Shown piece after piece: positions 21,179 to 33,647 of a DNA stretch of 64,000 nt. Position 1 is the first letter of the stretch, and every line of letters begins with the position of its first letter. The translations under genes and the position numbers were made by a program. The notes beneath the pieces are model-generated. The model saw nothing but the letters and a program-made list of their open reading frames with translations, did no database searches and was not told the origin of the DNA. Source of the DNA: Chenopodium formosanum (lineage: Eukaryota; Streptophyta; Magnoliopsida; Caryophyllales; Amaranthaceae); assembly GCA_024500155.1 (NCBI GenBank), contig CM044877.1:79100001-79164000 (forward strand), written 5' to 3'.

Positions 21179-21730
21179 AATAGAAGTGTTTGATCACTGT
21201 CCATTTGCAAAACATAATAGAAATGTTTGATCATTCAATTTGCAAGACAAAATTAAACAAATTTTATCATTCCATTTGCCAAACAAAAGTAAACAAATAT
21301 TGAAGTTCAAAGCATCCAGATGTATATATTAGTGTGTAGTGTTAATCCTCCATTAAATTAACACTTCTAACTATCTTGCAATAAGTCATTTATTTTAATA
21401 AACAACTAAACCAAAAACAATGTATAACAAAATGGAACTCAGTCCATTAATCCATTCATCATTGAAATAGTTAATATATACATCCATTTGTCCAAAAGAT
21501 TCATAGAATTCATCCTAAACTAGTTTAACTAATTCAACTTTGTCATGGCAGTGACAAGCACAAAAAGATATACCATTGCTTGTCACACCACCATACTACA
21601 TGCCATGACAAAGAAACAACAACTACCAACATTTTCACATAATTAACTAAACAACTTAAAATAAAAGCTTAAGAACCTAGCAGCTACCCAACCCAAAAAC
21701 CAACAGCTGCACAGAAAAGACCCCTGGCCC
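21179..21730. other. MULE interior, non-coding
   Basis: AT-rich sequence between the transposase start and the GC-rich ORF. It includes a short direct repeat of the word TTTGATCATT near 21187-21240. It may hold the transposase leader and promoter. No gene was recognised. Confidence 0.45.
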
Positions 21731-22042
21731 CTAGGCTTCCTCCTCCTCCTTGAACAGCAACGGGAAGCCGTCGAAGTAGATGGTCATGTCCTTGTTTAGC
21801 CAAGCGTGGAGGTCCCTCCCATTGTTGTACAGGACATCCCTGAGGACCCACTCTTGGATGGCAGCCCTGGGGCCGTTGAAGGGGTAGGTGAACACTAGGT
21901 GCATGAGCCTCCACCACATCCTCTATTTCTTGCAGGTCTGTTCAATGACATCCCTCCCTTGCCAATCAACCTTTGGGAAAACATGGGTTACCAGCAAGTC
22001 CTGCTGGCTAAAGACTGGGTGGGCATCTGCAAGCGCATCCAT
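21731..22042 (-). pseudogene. GC-rich broken ORF inside the MULE, unknown function
   Basis: A frame of 104 codons begins ATG at 22040-22042 and ends at 21731, interrupted once by TAG at 21923-21925. Codon use is clearly GC-richer than everything around it. The part after the stop contains PFNGPRAAIQEWVLRDVL and DGFPLLFKEEEE, and reads like real protein. I do not recognise the family. It could be an extra MULE gene, or a host exon picked up by the element; the composition favours capture but does not prove it. Confidence 0.5.
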
Positions 22043-22800
22043 ACCTAGGCCACAAGTTCAGGGACAGTCAGACACTAGTGACTATGGTCTCAAGTAAAAC
22101 AAAAAACAAAATATGAAACCTACTCCAAACTCATAACATACATTATATAGAACATAATAAAAAAACTTCTAAATCAAAAAAGTCAACTAATTATTCATAT
22201 AAAACACCATTTTCAACAACTAAAACAATATTTAACGAATTTCACACTTACACACTAATATTTTTTTCAATATAAATAAGCAATTATTAAACTAAACAGG
22301 GAGTACTTGTTTATTAACAACACCAAATAAGACAAACAATAGCTTTTCTATACAATTTTATGCACAAAAAAACAACAATGTTAAAGGACCACAAACAAAA
22401 CAGGACAAGGAATATACCTTCAATGCTTCCCAGTCGTGCAACTTTGTTCCCAATCTGTTCCTCGAAGCCGGGACCAATAGGCCAATACATGAGCTAACTA
22501 GAGAATAAAAGTTAATTTAGTGGTTGGGAGCTTTCTGAAAATGGAAGGAAGAAAGTTGCTACTCTTTTATAGAAAAATAATGGAGTAAGGCTTGCAAGAT
22601 AAGTTAAGAATAGAAGCTTCATGAATATACCTTTCAGATTCCCGCTCAAATTCTCCAACGGCTGAGATTTGTCACGCAAACCAAAGAACAACTCTGCCAA
22701 TTTCAGACCAATTAATTTCCTTTTTTTTTTTTTTTTTGTAAATAGTTGGGCAACTGGTAATAAAGGGTGAATATACCGGAGAAAACTCCTCCAACCGGTT
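22043..22800. other. MULE right interior, non-coding
   Basis: AT-rich sequence with a T17 tract near 22721-22737. No convincing gene was found. Confidence 0.45.
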
Positions 22801-22886
22801 TCAGTCCCCTACTTCAAACAATTGAAAGGTGAGTCCCCTATACTTACATTTAGCCAAAGTTCAGACCCTAGTATTATGCTTTACTC
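22801..22886 (-). repeat. MULE right terminal inverted repeat
   Basis: Inverted copy of 3393-3478, ending CATTATGCTTTACTC-like on the plus strand at 22886 and followed by the target duplication CAAGTTTTCA (22887-22896). Confidence 0.85.
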
Positions 22887-22896
22887 CAAGTTTTCA

Positions 22897-23689
22897 ATTA
22901 ATACAATCAAGGTTTGTCTGTTTGTATTGAATAGCGTGTCATTCATTGTGTAGTGAAAATTTAGATGTTTGTTAATTCAAACTATTCTTAAACTTGCAGA
23001 CATTCTAATCAAACAAACATGCATCATTTTTTTTATGTACTTGTATATATAATTTGGGTTATCTTCCCCATTGCCTGTCATCTAGAGTTACGCGAAGAGA
23101 AGAACAGAGAAAATGGAAGCTTTGTCATCTTATTCTATTGTACATATTTTTTGGTTTAATTCTTGCTTAAAGTACGTAACTTTTTATAAAAAAGAGTAAA
23201 CTATTGTAAATTAGCTAGTTGTAAAAAAAATTAGGGAAATTCCCATTGATACACCCGTGGTTTGACTTTTCTCATTAATACACTCCTAAATTTTTGTCTT
23301 ATCATCGGTACACCCATGGTTTGGTCTTTTTTCCAATCGTGACTAACACCGTTATAAAATATTTCACTAAGTTAAAATAATTAAGGAAAAGACTATAATA
23401 CCCCTTTTAAACATTTAATGTCTCGATTTGCGTGTCAAAAATTGTTCGGCTAAAGTTTTGGGAGTCATGTTAGTCCATAATGATCCAAATTAACCCCAAA
23501 TTAGCAAAAAAAAAAAAAAAAAAAAGCAAATGTCTCATAAGTCTCGATTTGCGTGTCATTACTTTTTTGTGATAGTAATTGTTCGGTTAAGGTTTTAAGG
23601 GTCATTTTGATCCTTTCTGGCTCTAAATCGAACTTGAAATTGTCAAAAAATTAACGAAAATATCTCATTATACCCGAAACTTTCAAAAT
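22897..23689. other. Intergenic leader of the satellite
   Basis: No gene. Two diverged copies of a segment with the word TCTCGATTTGCGTGTCA (about 23421 and 23541), each followed by ATTGTTCGG, lead into the satellite. An A19 run lies near 23508-23525. Confidence 0.5.
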
Positions 23690-26600
23690 TTCTCAAAACG
23701 CGTGAATATTAGCCTTCAATTTTGAAATTTTTTGACTTTTTTCACCCAAAAATAAAAATTTCCGAAATGTTTACCATGGTCCCTAATACCCCCAGGGAAT
23801 CTAATTGGCTGGGAACCATCCGATTTGCCTTTAAACAACCAATTTATCGATTTACAACTTGCGCCGATTTCATTAACTCAAGCTTATCATGAACATTTAT
23901 GACAATATATAATGATCATATTTGGATCCAAACGACATTATATGACCCCGAAATGTATCCCCTAAAATCTCAATGCATTTCGACAACGGGCCCTGAAACA
24001 TTCGAAATTTCTCAAAAAAGGAGGATATTAGTCTTCAATTTTTGAATTTTTTGACTTTTTTTCGCCCGGAAATAAAAATAGCCGAAATGTTTACCATGGT
24101 CTCTAATACCCTCCGGGAGTCCAATTGGGTGGGTGAAACCATTCAATTTGTCTTTAAATGACCAATTTACCATTTTACAACTTGCGTTGATTTCATTAAA
24201 TCAAGCCTACCACAAACATTTATGACAACATATAATGATCATACATGGTATCAAACGAAATTATATAACCCTGAGATGTATATCCTAAAATCTCAAGCCT
24301 TTCTGACACCAGGCCCCAAAACCTCCAAATTTTCTCAAAAAACGTGGATATTAGCCTTCAATTTTGAAATTTTTAGACTATTTTTTTCAGGGAATAAAAA
24401 TTGTTGAAATGTTTACCATGGTCCCTAATAATCTCCGAGACTCCAATTGGGTGGGTGGAACCATCCAATTTGCCTTTAAACGGCAAATTTACCGGTTTAC
24501 AACTTGCACCGATTTCATTAACTCAAGCCTACCACAAACATTTATGACAACATATAAATGATCATTTATGGTTCCAAATGGCATTATATGACCCCGGGAT
24601 GAATACTCTAAAATCTCATTCTTTTTTGACACCGAGTCCCGAAACCTTTGAAATTTCTAAAAAAGCATAGATATTAGCCTTCAATTTTGGAATTTTATGA
24701 CTTTTTTTCGCACAGAAACAAAAATTGCCGAAATGTTTACCATGGTCTCTAATACCCCCCCGGGAGTAAAATTGGGTGGGTGGAACCATCCAACTTGCCT
24801 TTAAACAACCGATTTACCGGTTTACAACTTGCATCGATTTCATTAAATCAAGCATACCACGAACATGTATGACAACAAATAATGATAATATATGGTTCCA
24901 AAAAACATTATATGACCCCGAGATGTATTCCCTAAAATTTTTAGACTTTTAGATACCGGGACCTGAATACTCCAAATTTCTCAAAAAGCATGGATATTAG
25001 CATTCAATTTTGGAAATTTTTTACTTTTTTTCGCCCGGAAATAAAATTAACAAAATATTTACCATGGTCCCTAATACCCTTTGGGAGTCCCATTAGGTGG
25101 GTTGAACCACACAATTTGCCTTTAAACGACAAATTTACTGATTAAGAACTTGCACCGATTTCATTAACTCAAGCCTACCACGAACATTTATGACAACATA
25201 TAATAATCATATATGGTTCTAAACGGCATTATATGACACCTAGATTTATTCCCTCGAATTTCAAGACTTTTCGACACCGAGTCCCGAAACCTTCAAAATT
25301 TTGCAAAATGCGTGGATATCTAGTCTTCAATTTTTGAATTTTTTTGACTTTTTTCGCTCGGAAATAAAATTGTCAAAATGTTTACCATGGTCCTAAATAC
25401 CCTTCGGGTTCGGGAGTCCAATTGGGTGGGTGAAACCATCCAATTTGTCTTTCAACGAAAAATTTACCGATTTAGAACTTGTATCGATTTCATTAACTCA
25501 AGCCTACCACGAACATTTATGACAACAAATAGTGATCATATATGATTCCAAACGACATTATATGACCCCGATATGTATTCCCTAGAATCTCAAGGTTTTC
25601 GATACCAGGGTCCGAAACCTCCAAAATTTCTCAAAAAACGTGGATATTAGCCTTTAATTTTGGAATTTTTGGACTTTTTTCGCCCGAAAATAATAATTTC
25701 CAAAATGTTTACCATGGTCCCTAACACCCTTCAGGATTCCAATTGGGTGAGGGGAACCATCCAATTTGCCTTTAAACGGCCTATTTTTCGGTTTATAACT
25801 TGCATCGATTTAATTTACTCAAGCCTACCACGAACATTTATGACAACAAATAATGTTCATATATGGTTCCAAACGACATTAAATCACCCCAAGATGTATC
25901 CCTTAGAATTTCAAGATTTTTCGACACCGGGCCCCGAATCCTCCAATATTTCTCAAAAAACGTGGATATTAGCCTTCAATTTTGAAATTTTTTACTTTTT
26001 TTTTGGCCCGGAAATGAAAATTGCCGAAATTTTTGCCATGGTCCCTAATGCTGTCCGGGTGTCCCATTGGGTCGGTGGAACCATCCAATTTGCCTTTAAA
26101 CGACCAATTTACCGGTTTACAACTTACACCGGTTTCATTAACTCAAGCCTACCACGAACATTTATGAAAACAAATAATGATCAAATATGGTTCCAAACAG
26201 CATTATATGACCCCAATCCTCTAAAATTTCAAGACTTTTTGACAGCAGGCCCCAAAACCTCTAAAATATCACAAAAGGCGTGGATATTAATCTTCAATTT
26301 TGGAATTTTTTGACTTTTTTTTTGCCCGGAAATAAAAATTGCCGAAATGTTTACCATGGGCCCTAATACTCTTCGGGATTCCAATTGGGTTGGTGGAACC
26401 ATCCTATATGCATTTAAACGACCAATTTAATTACCGGTTTACAACTTGCACGGATTACATTAACTCAAGCCTACTATGAACTTTTTTTACAACATAAAAT
26501 GATCATATATGGTTACAAACGGCATTATATGACCCCGAGATGTATCCACTAAAACAGTAATACTTTTCTACACCGGGCTTCGATACCTCCAAAATTTCTC

Positions 26601-27110
26601 AAAAAGCGTGGATATTTAGCCTTCAATTTTGAAAATTTTTGATTTTTTTTTTCGCGTGGAAATAAAAATTGTCGAAATTTTTACTATGGTCCCAAATACC
26701 CTCCGGGATTCCAATTGGATGGGTGGAACCATCCAATCTTCTTTAAACGACCAATTTTACCGGTTTACAACTTGCACCGTTTTCATTAATTCAAGCCTAC
26801 CACGAACATTTATGACAACAAATAATGATCATATATGGTTCCAAACGGCATTATATGACCCCGAGATTTATCTCATAGAATTTCAAAACTTTTCGACACC
26901 GGGCCCCGAACCTCTAAAATTTTCTCAAAAAGCGTGGATATTAGCCTTCAATTTTGGAATTTGTTGACTTTTTTTTCGCCTGGAAATAAAAATTGCCGAA
27001 TTGTTTACCATGGTCCTTAATACCATATGGGAGTCCAATTGGGTGTGTGGAACCATTCAATTTGCTTTTAAACGGTCAATTTACCCGTTTACAACTTGCA
27101 CCGATTTACT
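23690..27110 (+). repeat. Satellite array, about 11 copies of a roughly 324-bp unit
   Basis: A diagnostic word TTTACCATGGTCCCTAATA or a variant occurs near 23770, 24090, 24410, 24735, 25060, 25382, 25706, 26034, 26353, 26681 and 27005, giving a period of about 316-333 bp. Each unit also contains the words CCAATTGGGTGGG, TTTACAACTTGCACCGATTTCATTAA, AACATTTATGACAACA and TATGACCCCGAGATGTAT, and ends with GTGGATATTAGCCTTCAATTTT. Copies are roughly 80-90% alike by eye. Because the unit length is near a multiple of three, some adjacent units stay open in one frame for 110-217 codons. I do not call these genes. Confidence 0.93.
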
Positions 27111-27119
27111 GGTTTACAA

Positions 27120-28245
27120 TGGCCAATTTAATTAACTTGCACCAACCCGACTTGGACCGAAATTGACTCGCGATGTGAATATAAACCAACCTATTACAAA
27201 TCCGACACGAAATCAACCCGACTTGTTATTGACCTGACCCAAATTCAATCCGATTTGTTATTGACCCGACCCGAATTTTACTATACCTTTTAATTACCCA
27301 ACCCAAAAATTCAACTCGGTCTGTTACTAACCCGACTCAAAATTAACACGACTTATTATTGACCCAACCTAAATTCAACCCAAATTGTTCCTGACCCGAT
27401 TTCAAATCACCTTAAATGCAATTTAGACCACCTTTTAATTGTTGATCAAAGCATTTTGTCTAGGGAGACCAAGTCGGTCCAGGCCAGCAAAAGAAAGGAG
27501 CATTATCCACAAATTTAAGAGTTAAATATAGTATACATTTGTTGTATGGTCAAAGGAGATAATTATCTTCCTAAATATAATGTATAGTTCCCTAGTATAT
27601 TGCCATATATATTATAGTACTCAAAGGAAATAATTAGCTTGATAAAAATGATAATTATATATTTATAGTTAGTTGAACCCGAATATGACCTGACTTGGAA
27701 ATGACCCGACCTGATTGTAACCTGCAAATTATTGACTTGAACATAACCCGACTTGAATCCGAGAATGACCCGACTTGAAAATGACCTAACCTGATTATAA
27801 CCCGCAAATTATTGACTTGAACCGAACCCGACTTGAACGCGAGAATGACCCGACTTAAAAATGACCCGACCTGATTATAATCCGCAAATTATTGATTTGA
27901 ACCGAACCCGACTCAAACCCGGGAATGACCCGACCTGATTCTAACCCGCAAATTATTGACTTGAGCCGAACCCGACTCGAACCAGAGAATTACCCTAACC
28001 CGTTTTAACCTGTGAAAACCCGAATTAAACCCGACCTATTGTTCACCCGACCCGAATGTAACCCGACCTAAACCCGACACAAACCGGATAAGGAGTATGA
28101 CCCGACTTAAGCATGACCCAACCCAAATCCGACCTGTATAGGTTATGTAATTAATCTGAATTGACCCGACCTGAGTTGACCTGACCCACTCTTACCCAAC
28201 TCAAACCCGAGTCGTTTACCCAAATTAACAGCTCTAGTCGTTATC
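27120..28245. repeat. ACCCGAC-rich minisatellite
   Basis: The stretch is built from variants of GACCCGAC, AACCCGA and TTATTGACTTGAACC. Between 27680 and 28010 an 80-bp higher-order unit is visible from the word GCAAATTATTGA at about 27724, 27804 and 27884, then 27948. A less regular AT-rich interlude lies at 27430-27660. No coding potential. Confidence 0.8.
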
Positions 28246-29320
28246 TTAACAGTACTTGATCGCTAAAAGCCACTTGCCATTGCCGGCTTGCCGCTACCAC
28301 TACTTTTGTCAGACGAGGCCTTTATAATATTAGACAAATCGTTAATGTTGTGTTTATGATCTAGTTAGGTCTACAACAAGCGTACTCACAGCCGCATCCA
28401 TCGCAAAATAAATTTACTCGTCATGAACCATATATAGTTATTTAGAAGATGTTACTTTACTAAAAGAAGAGGGAAAATAAAATTAGTTTGGTGCCCACTT
28501 ATAAGTCCAAGTTATTTACATTTTCCAATATGAACATAGATATACTAATTAATAGGTCCAAGAACCTTCTAAATAATGGCACAATATTATATAGATGTAC
28601 GAGTACAATTTTTTTTTTAATCAATCTTGGAATTCCAAATAATTTGTTCAACAAACAGAACCACCCTATTTGGAGTTAAGCTAGCTTGCCAACTTTTTGA
28701 CCAAAAGTTCAAGTTTTCTTCTAAAATCAGCCTTCCGAATTAGTCATCCCAATTAGTCATCCCCTTAAAGTTTTCCATTAAGTTGTCAACCATAATAGTC
28801 AACTTTTGTCTGACTATCATTGTTAATTGATGAATACAAACAGATAATCTAAAATAACGTACAAAATTCATAAACTAGGCTAAAAAGGCTTGAGGTATCT
28901 CCTTTTTTCGAAACCTGGGGCGTCTGCATTATTGAAGCTTAGAAACGGCGTTATGTGTTAATAAAGCTTAGAAATGATATTATGTGTTAATAAGGCTTAA
29001 AAGTGACTGGCGCTTAAGGATTTCTCATTTCCGACATGCATGTTTTTTTATTAACAAAGTTCTGAGTCATTCTCATGCTACATAGTTCAAAAATAATAAC
29101 TATAAAAAGTTGTACAAATTATATACACATACACCGAAAGAAATAAATAAAATATACATCAATGTTTACTGAACCATAATACGTACTAAAAAAGGGGGAT
29201 ATAATGAGGAATTTTCCTTGCCATACTTTTCATTTACTGAGGTCCAAGCCTCAAAAGTTTACCACAATGATGAAGTAGTACAATAACTAAGTCCTATATA
29301 ATAATCCTAACCACTTACCA
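28246..29320. other. Intergenic, nothing recognised
   Basis: AT-rich spacer and likely 3' flank of the BTB/NPH3 gene. A short direct repeat of TTAGAAATGATATTATGTGTTAATAA-like words lies near 28938-28995. Confidence 0.5.
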
Positions 29321-31256
29321 TTATGAACAAAGCTTTGGGAGATGTTTAACATTATGTACACAACACACTTTTGGTGTTGTCATTACATTTGTGACATAAT
29401 GACTTTGTAACTTACCAAAAATATTTTCTAATTCTACAACTGTCCATCCCATTTCTTGTAGATGCAATCTAAACTCCTCCTTCTTGGCTAACTCTTTGAC
29501 AAGAACTTCATCCCTAGTTGTGAACGATTTCGCTTCATGACCCCTACAACTCAAATTTCTAAATACTTTGAGGTGATTAGTGTCCTTGATTGAGCGTTTT
29601 AGTGTAGGATTTTGATGTATTACGGCTTGTACAATTGCTAACAACGGAAAACTAGTGTTTCTAGACAGCCGGTTTAGTACTTGTGGCGAAAGCTTGTTGT
29701 AGTTCAATGCTGCACATATTTGAGTTTTTTGTTCTTCATTGAGTTTTGGATGAACCTACAAAAATAAGTAGCATAAAAGAGCAAGTACTAATAAAAAAAA
29801 AAGTATTGAGCCAAAATAAGTTATTTTGTACAATAACAACTTATTTTTGTTATTTCAAATAAAAATATTTCAATTACTTAAAATGCATGGTTAATTACCT
29901 CAAGAAAGATTTCAATAGCTTGGTATATCTTGTCACAAGAGTCACGAGCAGAATCTGGGATTACCATGGTAAGTGCAACAAACATGGAGGGTTTCAATCG
30001 ATGATCCGGAGCAATTTCGCTAGCATATGAATCCACCAATCGCGCTACTCTTTTTAATCGATATGAGCAAAGCTTATGATGACTTATGTTCCCATCCAAA
30101 AGAAAATTCTTCAAAAACCTTAGTACAATATTCACATTGTACATAGTATATTTCTTTGTTTTTCTTAGAGGAAATGGAAGAAGTAAATCATCCAATGTCG
30201 CTTGATCAAGTTGCAAACCAATTAAAATCTCGAGTTTACTCTTGTAAGGTTGTGTTAGCTTCAAATTTGAAGCAATCCTTAAGGTCTCAAATAATCCCTT
30301 GATTGAAATAATCCTCTTATCAAGGAGAGAAAGTAGGTTGATTAATTTTTCGACGATTTTAGCCCTTACAACTATATTTGTAACACGAAGAACTCTCACC
30401 CTTTGATAGTAGAAAATGAACTTGCTTATTGTAACATGATCAAATTTCTCTAAAACCATTTTCTTTACCAAAAACTCAATCAAATCAATAGTGAGAGTTG
30501 TTGAAAGATCCTCGAACCACCAAAACATACGAAAATAGCCACTTTTATTACTTATTAGAGTGCTCTTAGAATCACATGAGGATCGAAAACTCGAGCACTT
30601 AGAAGAATAAGAGGAAGGTGTTGTTAAACAACGCGATGCAAGCCTCTCAACAACCTCACCTACTAACCTTCGAACCGAAGAAACGGGATTGATATCGATC
30701 AATAAACGTTGACCGTCAGTCAACGCTAGTAAGAGCTCGGACCAATCCCATAAATCGACTCCATCGAGAAATTTCTCGGTTCGATCCATCAAACTAGGCC
30801 TTCCAAACACAACCTTGTTTATTTCTAAGTATCTAGCTACATGGTATAGAAACAATACGTTCGAATGAGTTATGTCGATGACACCATTGTTGTAGAAAAA
30901 CCTTGTGATAAGCTCAAAGCCGGTCGGTCCACCCGGGAAGTCTTGGAATATTACTTTCATCTCCTTAATACCACCATTTTTGCACCTTTTATCAAATATA
31001 TTGCTCAACTTACTAGAAAATTGAGCATAAATTTCCTACCAAAAAAAAATAAATAAATAAAGAAGTTTATACACCACAAAATTGTAAGACAATGTACCAA
31101 CTATGTAGTAAATGCATTAAAAACATAGGTTATAACTTTATTTTATACGTAGTTACATGCATATATAATGTAATATGATCAAGAAAAATTTACCTTGTTC
31201 ACCCAAAAAATATGTTGGCCATTGACATCTACTTGAAGGTCACAATTAATTTCCAT
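29321..31256 (-). CDS. BTB/POZ domain NPH3-family protein (At3g22104-like)
   Basis: Three exons with GT-AG borders are inferred: 31194-31256, 29899-31035 and 29321-29755, giving 544 aa. Exon 1 encodes MEINCDLQVDVNGQHIFWVN, the first strand of a BTB fold. Exon 2 continues the BTB domain (VIFQDFPGGPTGFELITRFFYNNG, about residues 42-65) and most of the NPH3 domain, including TISKFIFYYQRVRV and RLKRVARLVDSYASEIAPD. Exon 3 carries the rest of the NPH3 region and a helical, coiled-coil-like stretch around RDEVLVKELAKKEEFRLHLQEM. NPH3/RPT2 proteins act as plasma-membrane signalling scaffolds and CUL3 substrate adaptors. This short-BTB type, resembling At3g22104 from memory, is poorly studied. The gene looks intact. 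Confidence 0.87.
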
Positions 31257-33262
31257 AATGATGTTTGAAAACAAGTAATTAAACAAAATTATGTCTAAAT
31301 TTTGAATTATTTATGGTGATTAAGGATGAAGATGTGAAAGGCAACAACATAGAAATATAGAATAGGGTGGAACTGAAAAAGAAACAGAAAGAGAAGCTTC
31401 TTTGTAGTAATTTTAATTTGTGGAATTTTGTGTTATTTGCACTAATTTCAACTTTTCAAGTTTAGAGACAAAACATAAAACAAAGAGAAGCAAAAAAACA
31501 TGTCTTACATTAGACTAATAAATTTATTTAGTTGATAAAAGTTGACCATCCCAGAAAAAACCAACCACTTGTGGACAAAATTGTCATCTATTTTATTTTC
31601 ATTGATCCTTGAAATAAGATTCGCTTTTTCTAATTTTATACAAAGTACAAGTAATTAAAAAAACATATTCTTGGGTATGTAATTTATTAATATCTTTTTG
31701 TTTTTGACAAATATGTTAATTAACTGATTACTAATTGTTTATAAGCACTAATGTCCGTTAATTATAAAGGTATAAATCCTGTTATTATGGTGTCTTTTTG
31801 AGATGGTAGGTCCGTAAGGTATGAACTAAGCTAACAAAAGTTGATTATCACTTAATCTTGTCAATTGATTGCATTTTTTTGTAAGTATTTGAGGTTCTAG
31901 TTGGTGTATGTTTTCCCACCTGAGGCGTGTCGTGTTTTTCTACATGTTTGAAATTGCGATTATTGATTATGTTTATGATGTTACCTAGCTAAATCAATAA
32001 TTTTAACAAAGACAATATGTGTCGGAAACAAAATTATACAAGTAATAGTTAAATTATTAAGTAGCTCGACAAAAATCGAAGTGTTTTGTACTCTCAACAA
32101 ATATTACTGTTAATTACTCTAGATGTAATTTTACATTCTTTCACATTTTCAATTTATTATGGCCAATTTACACACAACTTTATAGAGTCCATGTAAATGA
32201 AAATGTGACATGACTTTATATTAAACTCGTTTATAAGATGCATGTACATTATTATTCATATTAATGCAATAGCCCTTTTTTGTTTGAATTACAATATTGG
32301 TAAGATGGTTACTCCTTTTGGTCATGATTAGCTACTTACTTAATAATTAAAATTAAAATTCCATTTAATAATGAACAAATTAAAATAATTCAACACTATA
32401 ATTCAACACAAATCTAGACAAATGTATGATCATTAAAAATTATGATCAAGCATGATATTTCGCCTGCCTATTGTATAAGATAACACATCAAGTGTGAACA
32501 AAAATAATTATAACGAAGTCTCTATCCAATTATTTCAATAGTCTTTATCCTTTCGCCCCACGTTGCCGGTATGCAAGCAACACTTTTAGGCGCCAATTAT
32601 GGCTAATAATTATGGATTAGTGGCTTCACATAAATGAAAATATTATTTCATTTCCTTACTTGCCACAAAAGGTAGAAACCAATTTAACATAAATTTTAGG
32701 AAAAATATAAATTGAAGAATAAACTAATGAAGATTATGACAAAATCACGCATCAAATAGGTATAAAGAAGCTTCAAATAATATACTCCGTATTTTTTAGT
32801 TACTTACATGTAATTTTAAGAGGTATCTACATCATTTTTTTATATTTTGGAGTCGTGAAAAAAGCTTGTTAAGAAGATAATGGGTAGAAATTGTTTTATA
32901 CACCTGGGTGTACCGTATAACCATGATTATTTGCTCTCATTTTGATGTTAGTTTTTCATTTTATCATCAAATAATGAAAGCAAAAACTAACCTTGGGGTT
33001 AATTGGATGTACGATACACCAGAATGTATATAACAATCTCTCAATAATGGGACAAAGGAGTCAAAAAAATCTCACTTTTTAACTTGTGGAAAAAACTTGT
33101 TGAATACATGCCACGAAAAAGGGTAATTATTAATAAACTCTCCCATGCCCAAAGTGGGAAACTGAAATGAACAATTTAAATCATTCCATTTATATGTGAT
33201 TACCTGGAAAATTGGAAAAAGTATTCTGCTTACCAATCTAGTATAGAAATAGTTAGTTAAAT

Positions 33263-33295
<33 letters not shown>

Positions 33296-33647
33296 CATAT
33301 TCATCTCACCTTATGGTACTATGATAGAGTTTTGACTAAAGTAAAGACCACTTTTGACCACATTATTCAGCTAAACTTGTAAAAAATTTATCATGAATGT
33401 CAGCTCGCTTTGTCGGTAATACTTTTGGAGTTGTGTCAAAATATAAGATCGAATCTTGTCTATATACTTCGTAATTAAATTGACCTTTTTGGGTCTATCG
33501 ATTTTACATATTGGACTACTCTTTATGAGCATCAAACATCGAAGAGATATATACAAGTACATGAAAATTGATTAAAAATGTAGGAGAATAATTATGCAAG
33601 ACAAGTAAGTACATTGAAGCAACCGTTGACAATCAAATTGTCAACGT
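31257..33647. other. Intergenic 2.4 kb, AT-rich
   Basis: 5' flank of the BTB/NPH3 gene and 3' flank of the alpha-amylase gene, which face the same way. It holds a possible MITE (32887-33040) and a T-tract near 33265-33295. No gene is seen. Confidence 0.5.
32887..33040. mobile_element. Possible small MITE
   Basis: GAAATTGTTTTATACACCTGG at the left is inverted relative to CCAGAATGTATATAACAATCTC at the right (33019-33040), with about 80% match over 35 bp. No clear target duplication was found, so family and ends are uncertain. Confidence 0.4.

Larger units (their letters stand above)
3393..22886 (-). mobile_element. Mutator-like element (MULE) with nested insertions
   Basis: The element is bounded by inverted repeats of about 86 bp, left 3393-3478 and right 22801-22886. 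Both begin GAGTAAAGCATAATA when read inward and are flanked by a 10-bp target duplication. Without the nested LTR insertion (3739-17629 including one TSD) the element would be about 5.6 kb. It carries a decayed MuDR-type transposase on the minus strand, a GC-rich broken ORF upstream of it, and an intact GRF zinc-finger gene on the plus strand. Nonsense changes and a frameshift in the transposase mean it cannot supply its own transposase, although the ends look intact enough to be mobilised in trans. The outer ends are well supported because repeats and duplication agree. Confidence 0.85.

Noticed and set aside
25660..26313. 217-codon open frame as a protein gene
   Set aside because: It spans two satellite units and is made of their repeated sequence. 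No domain, start context or splice signals were seen.
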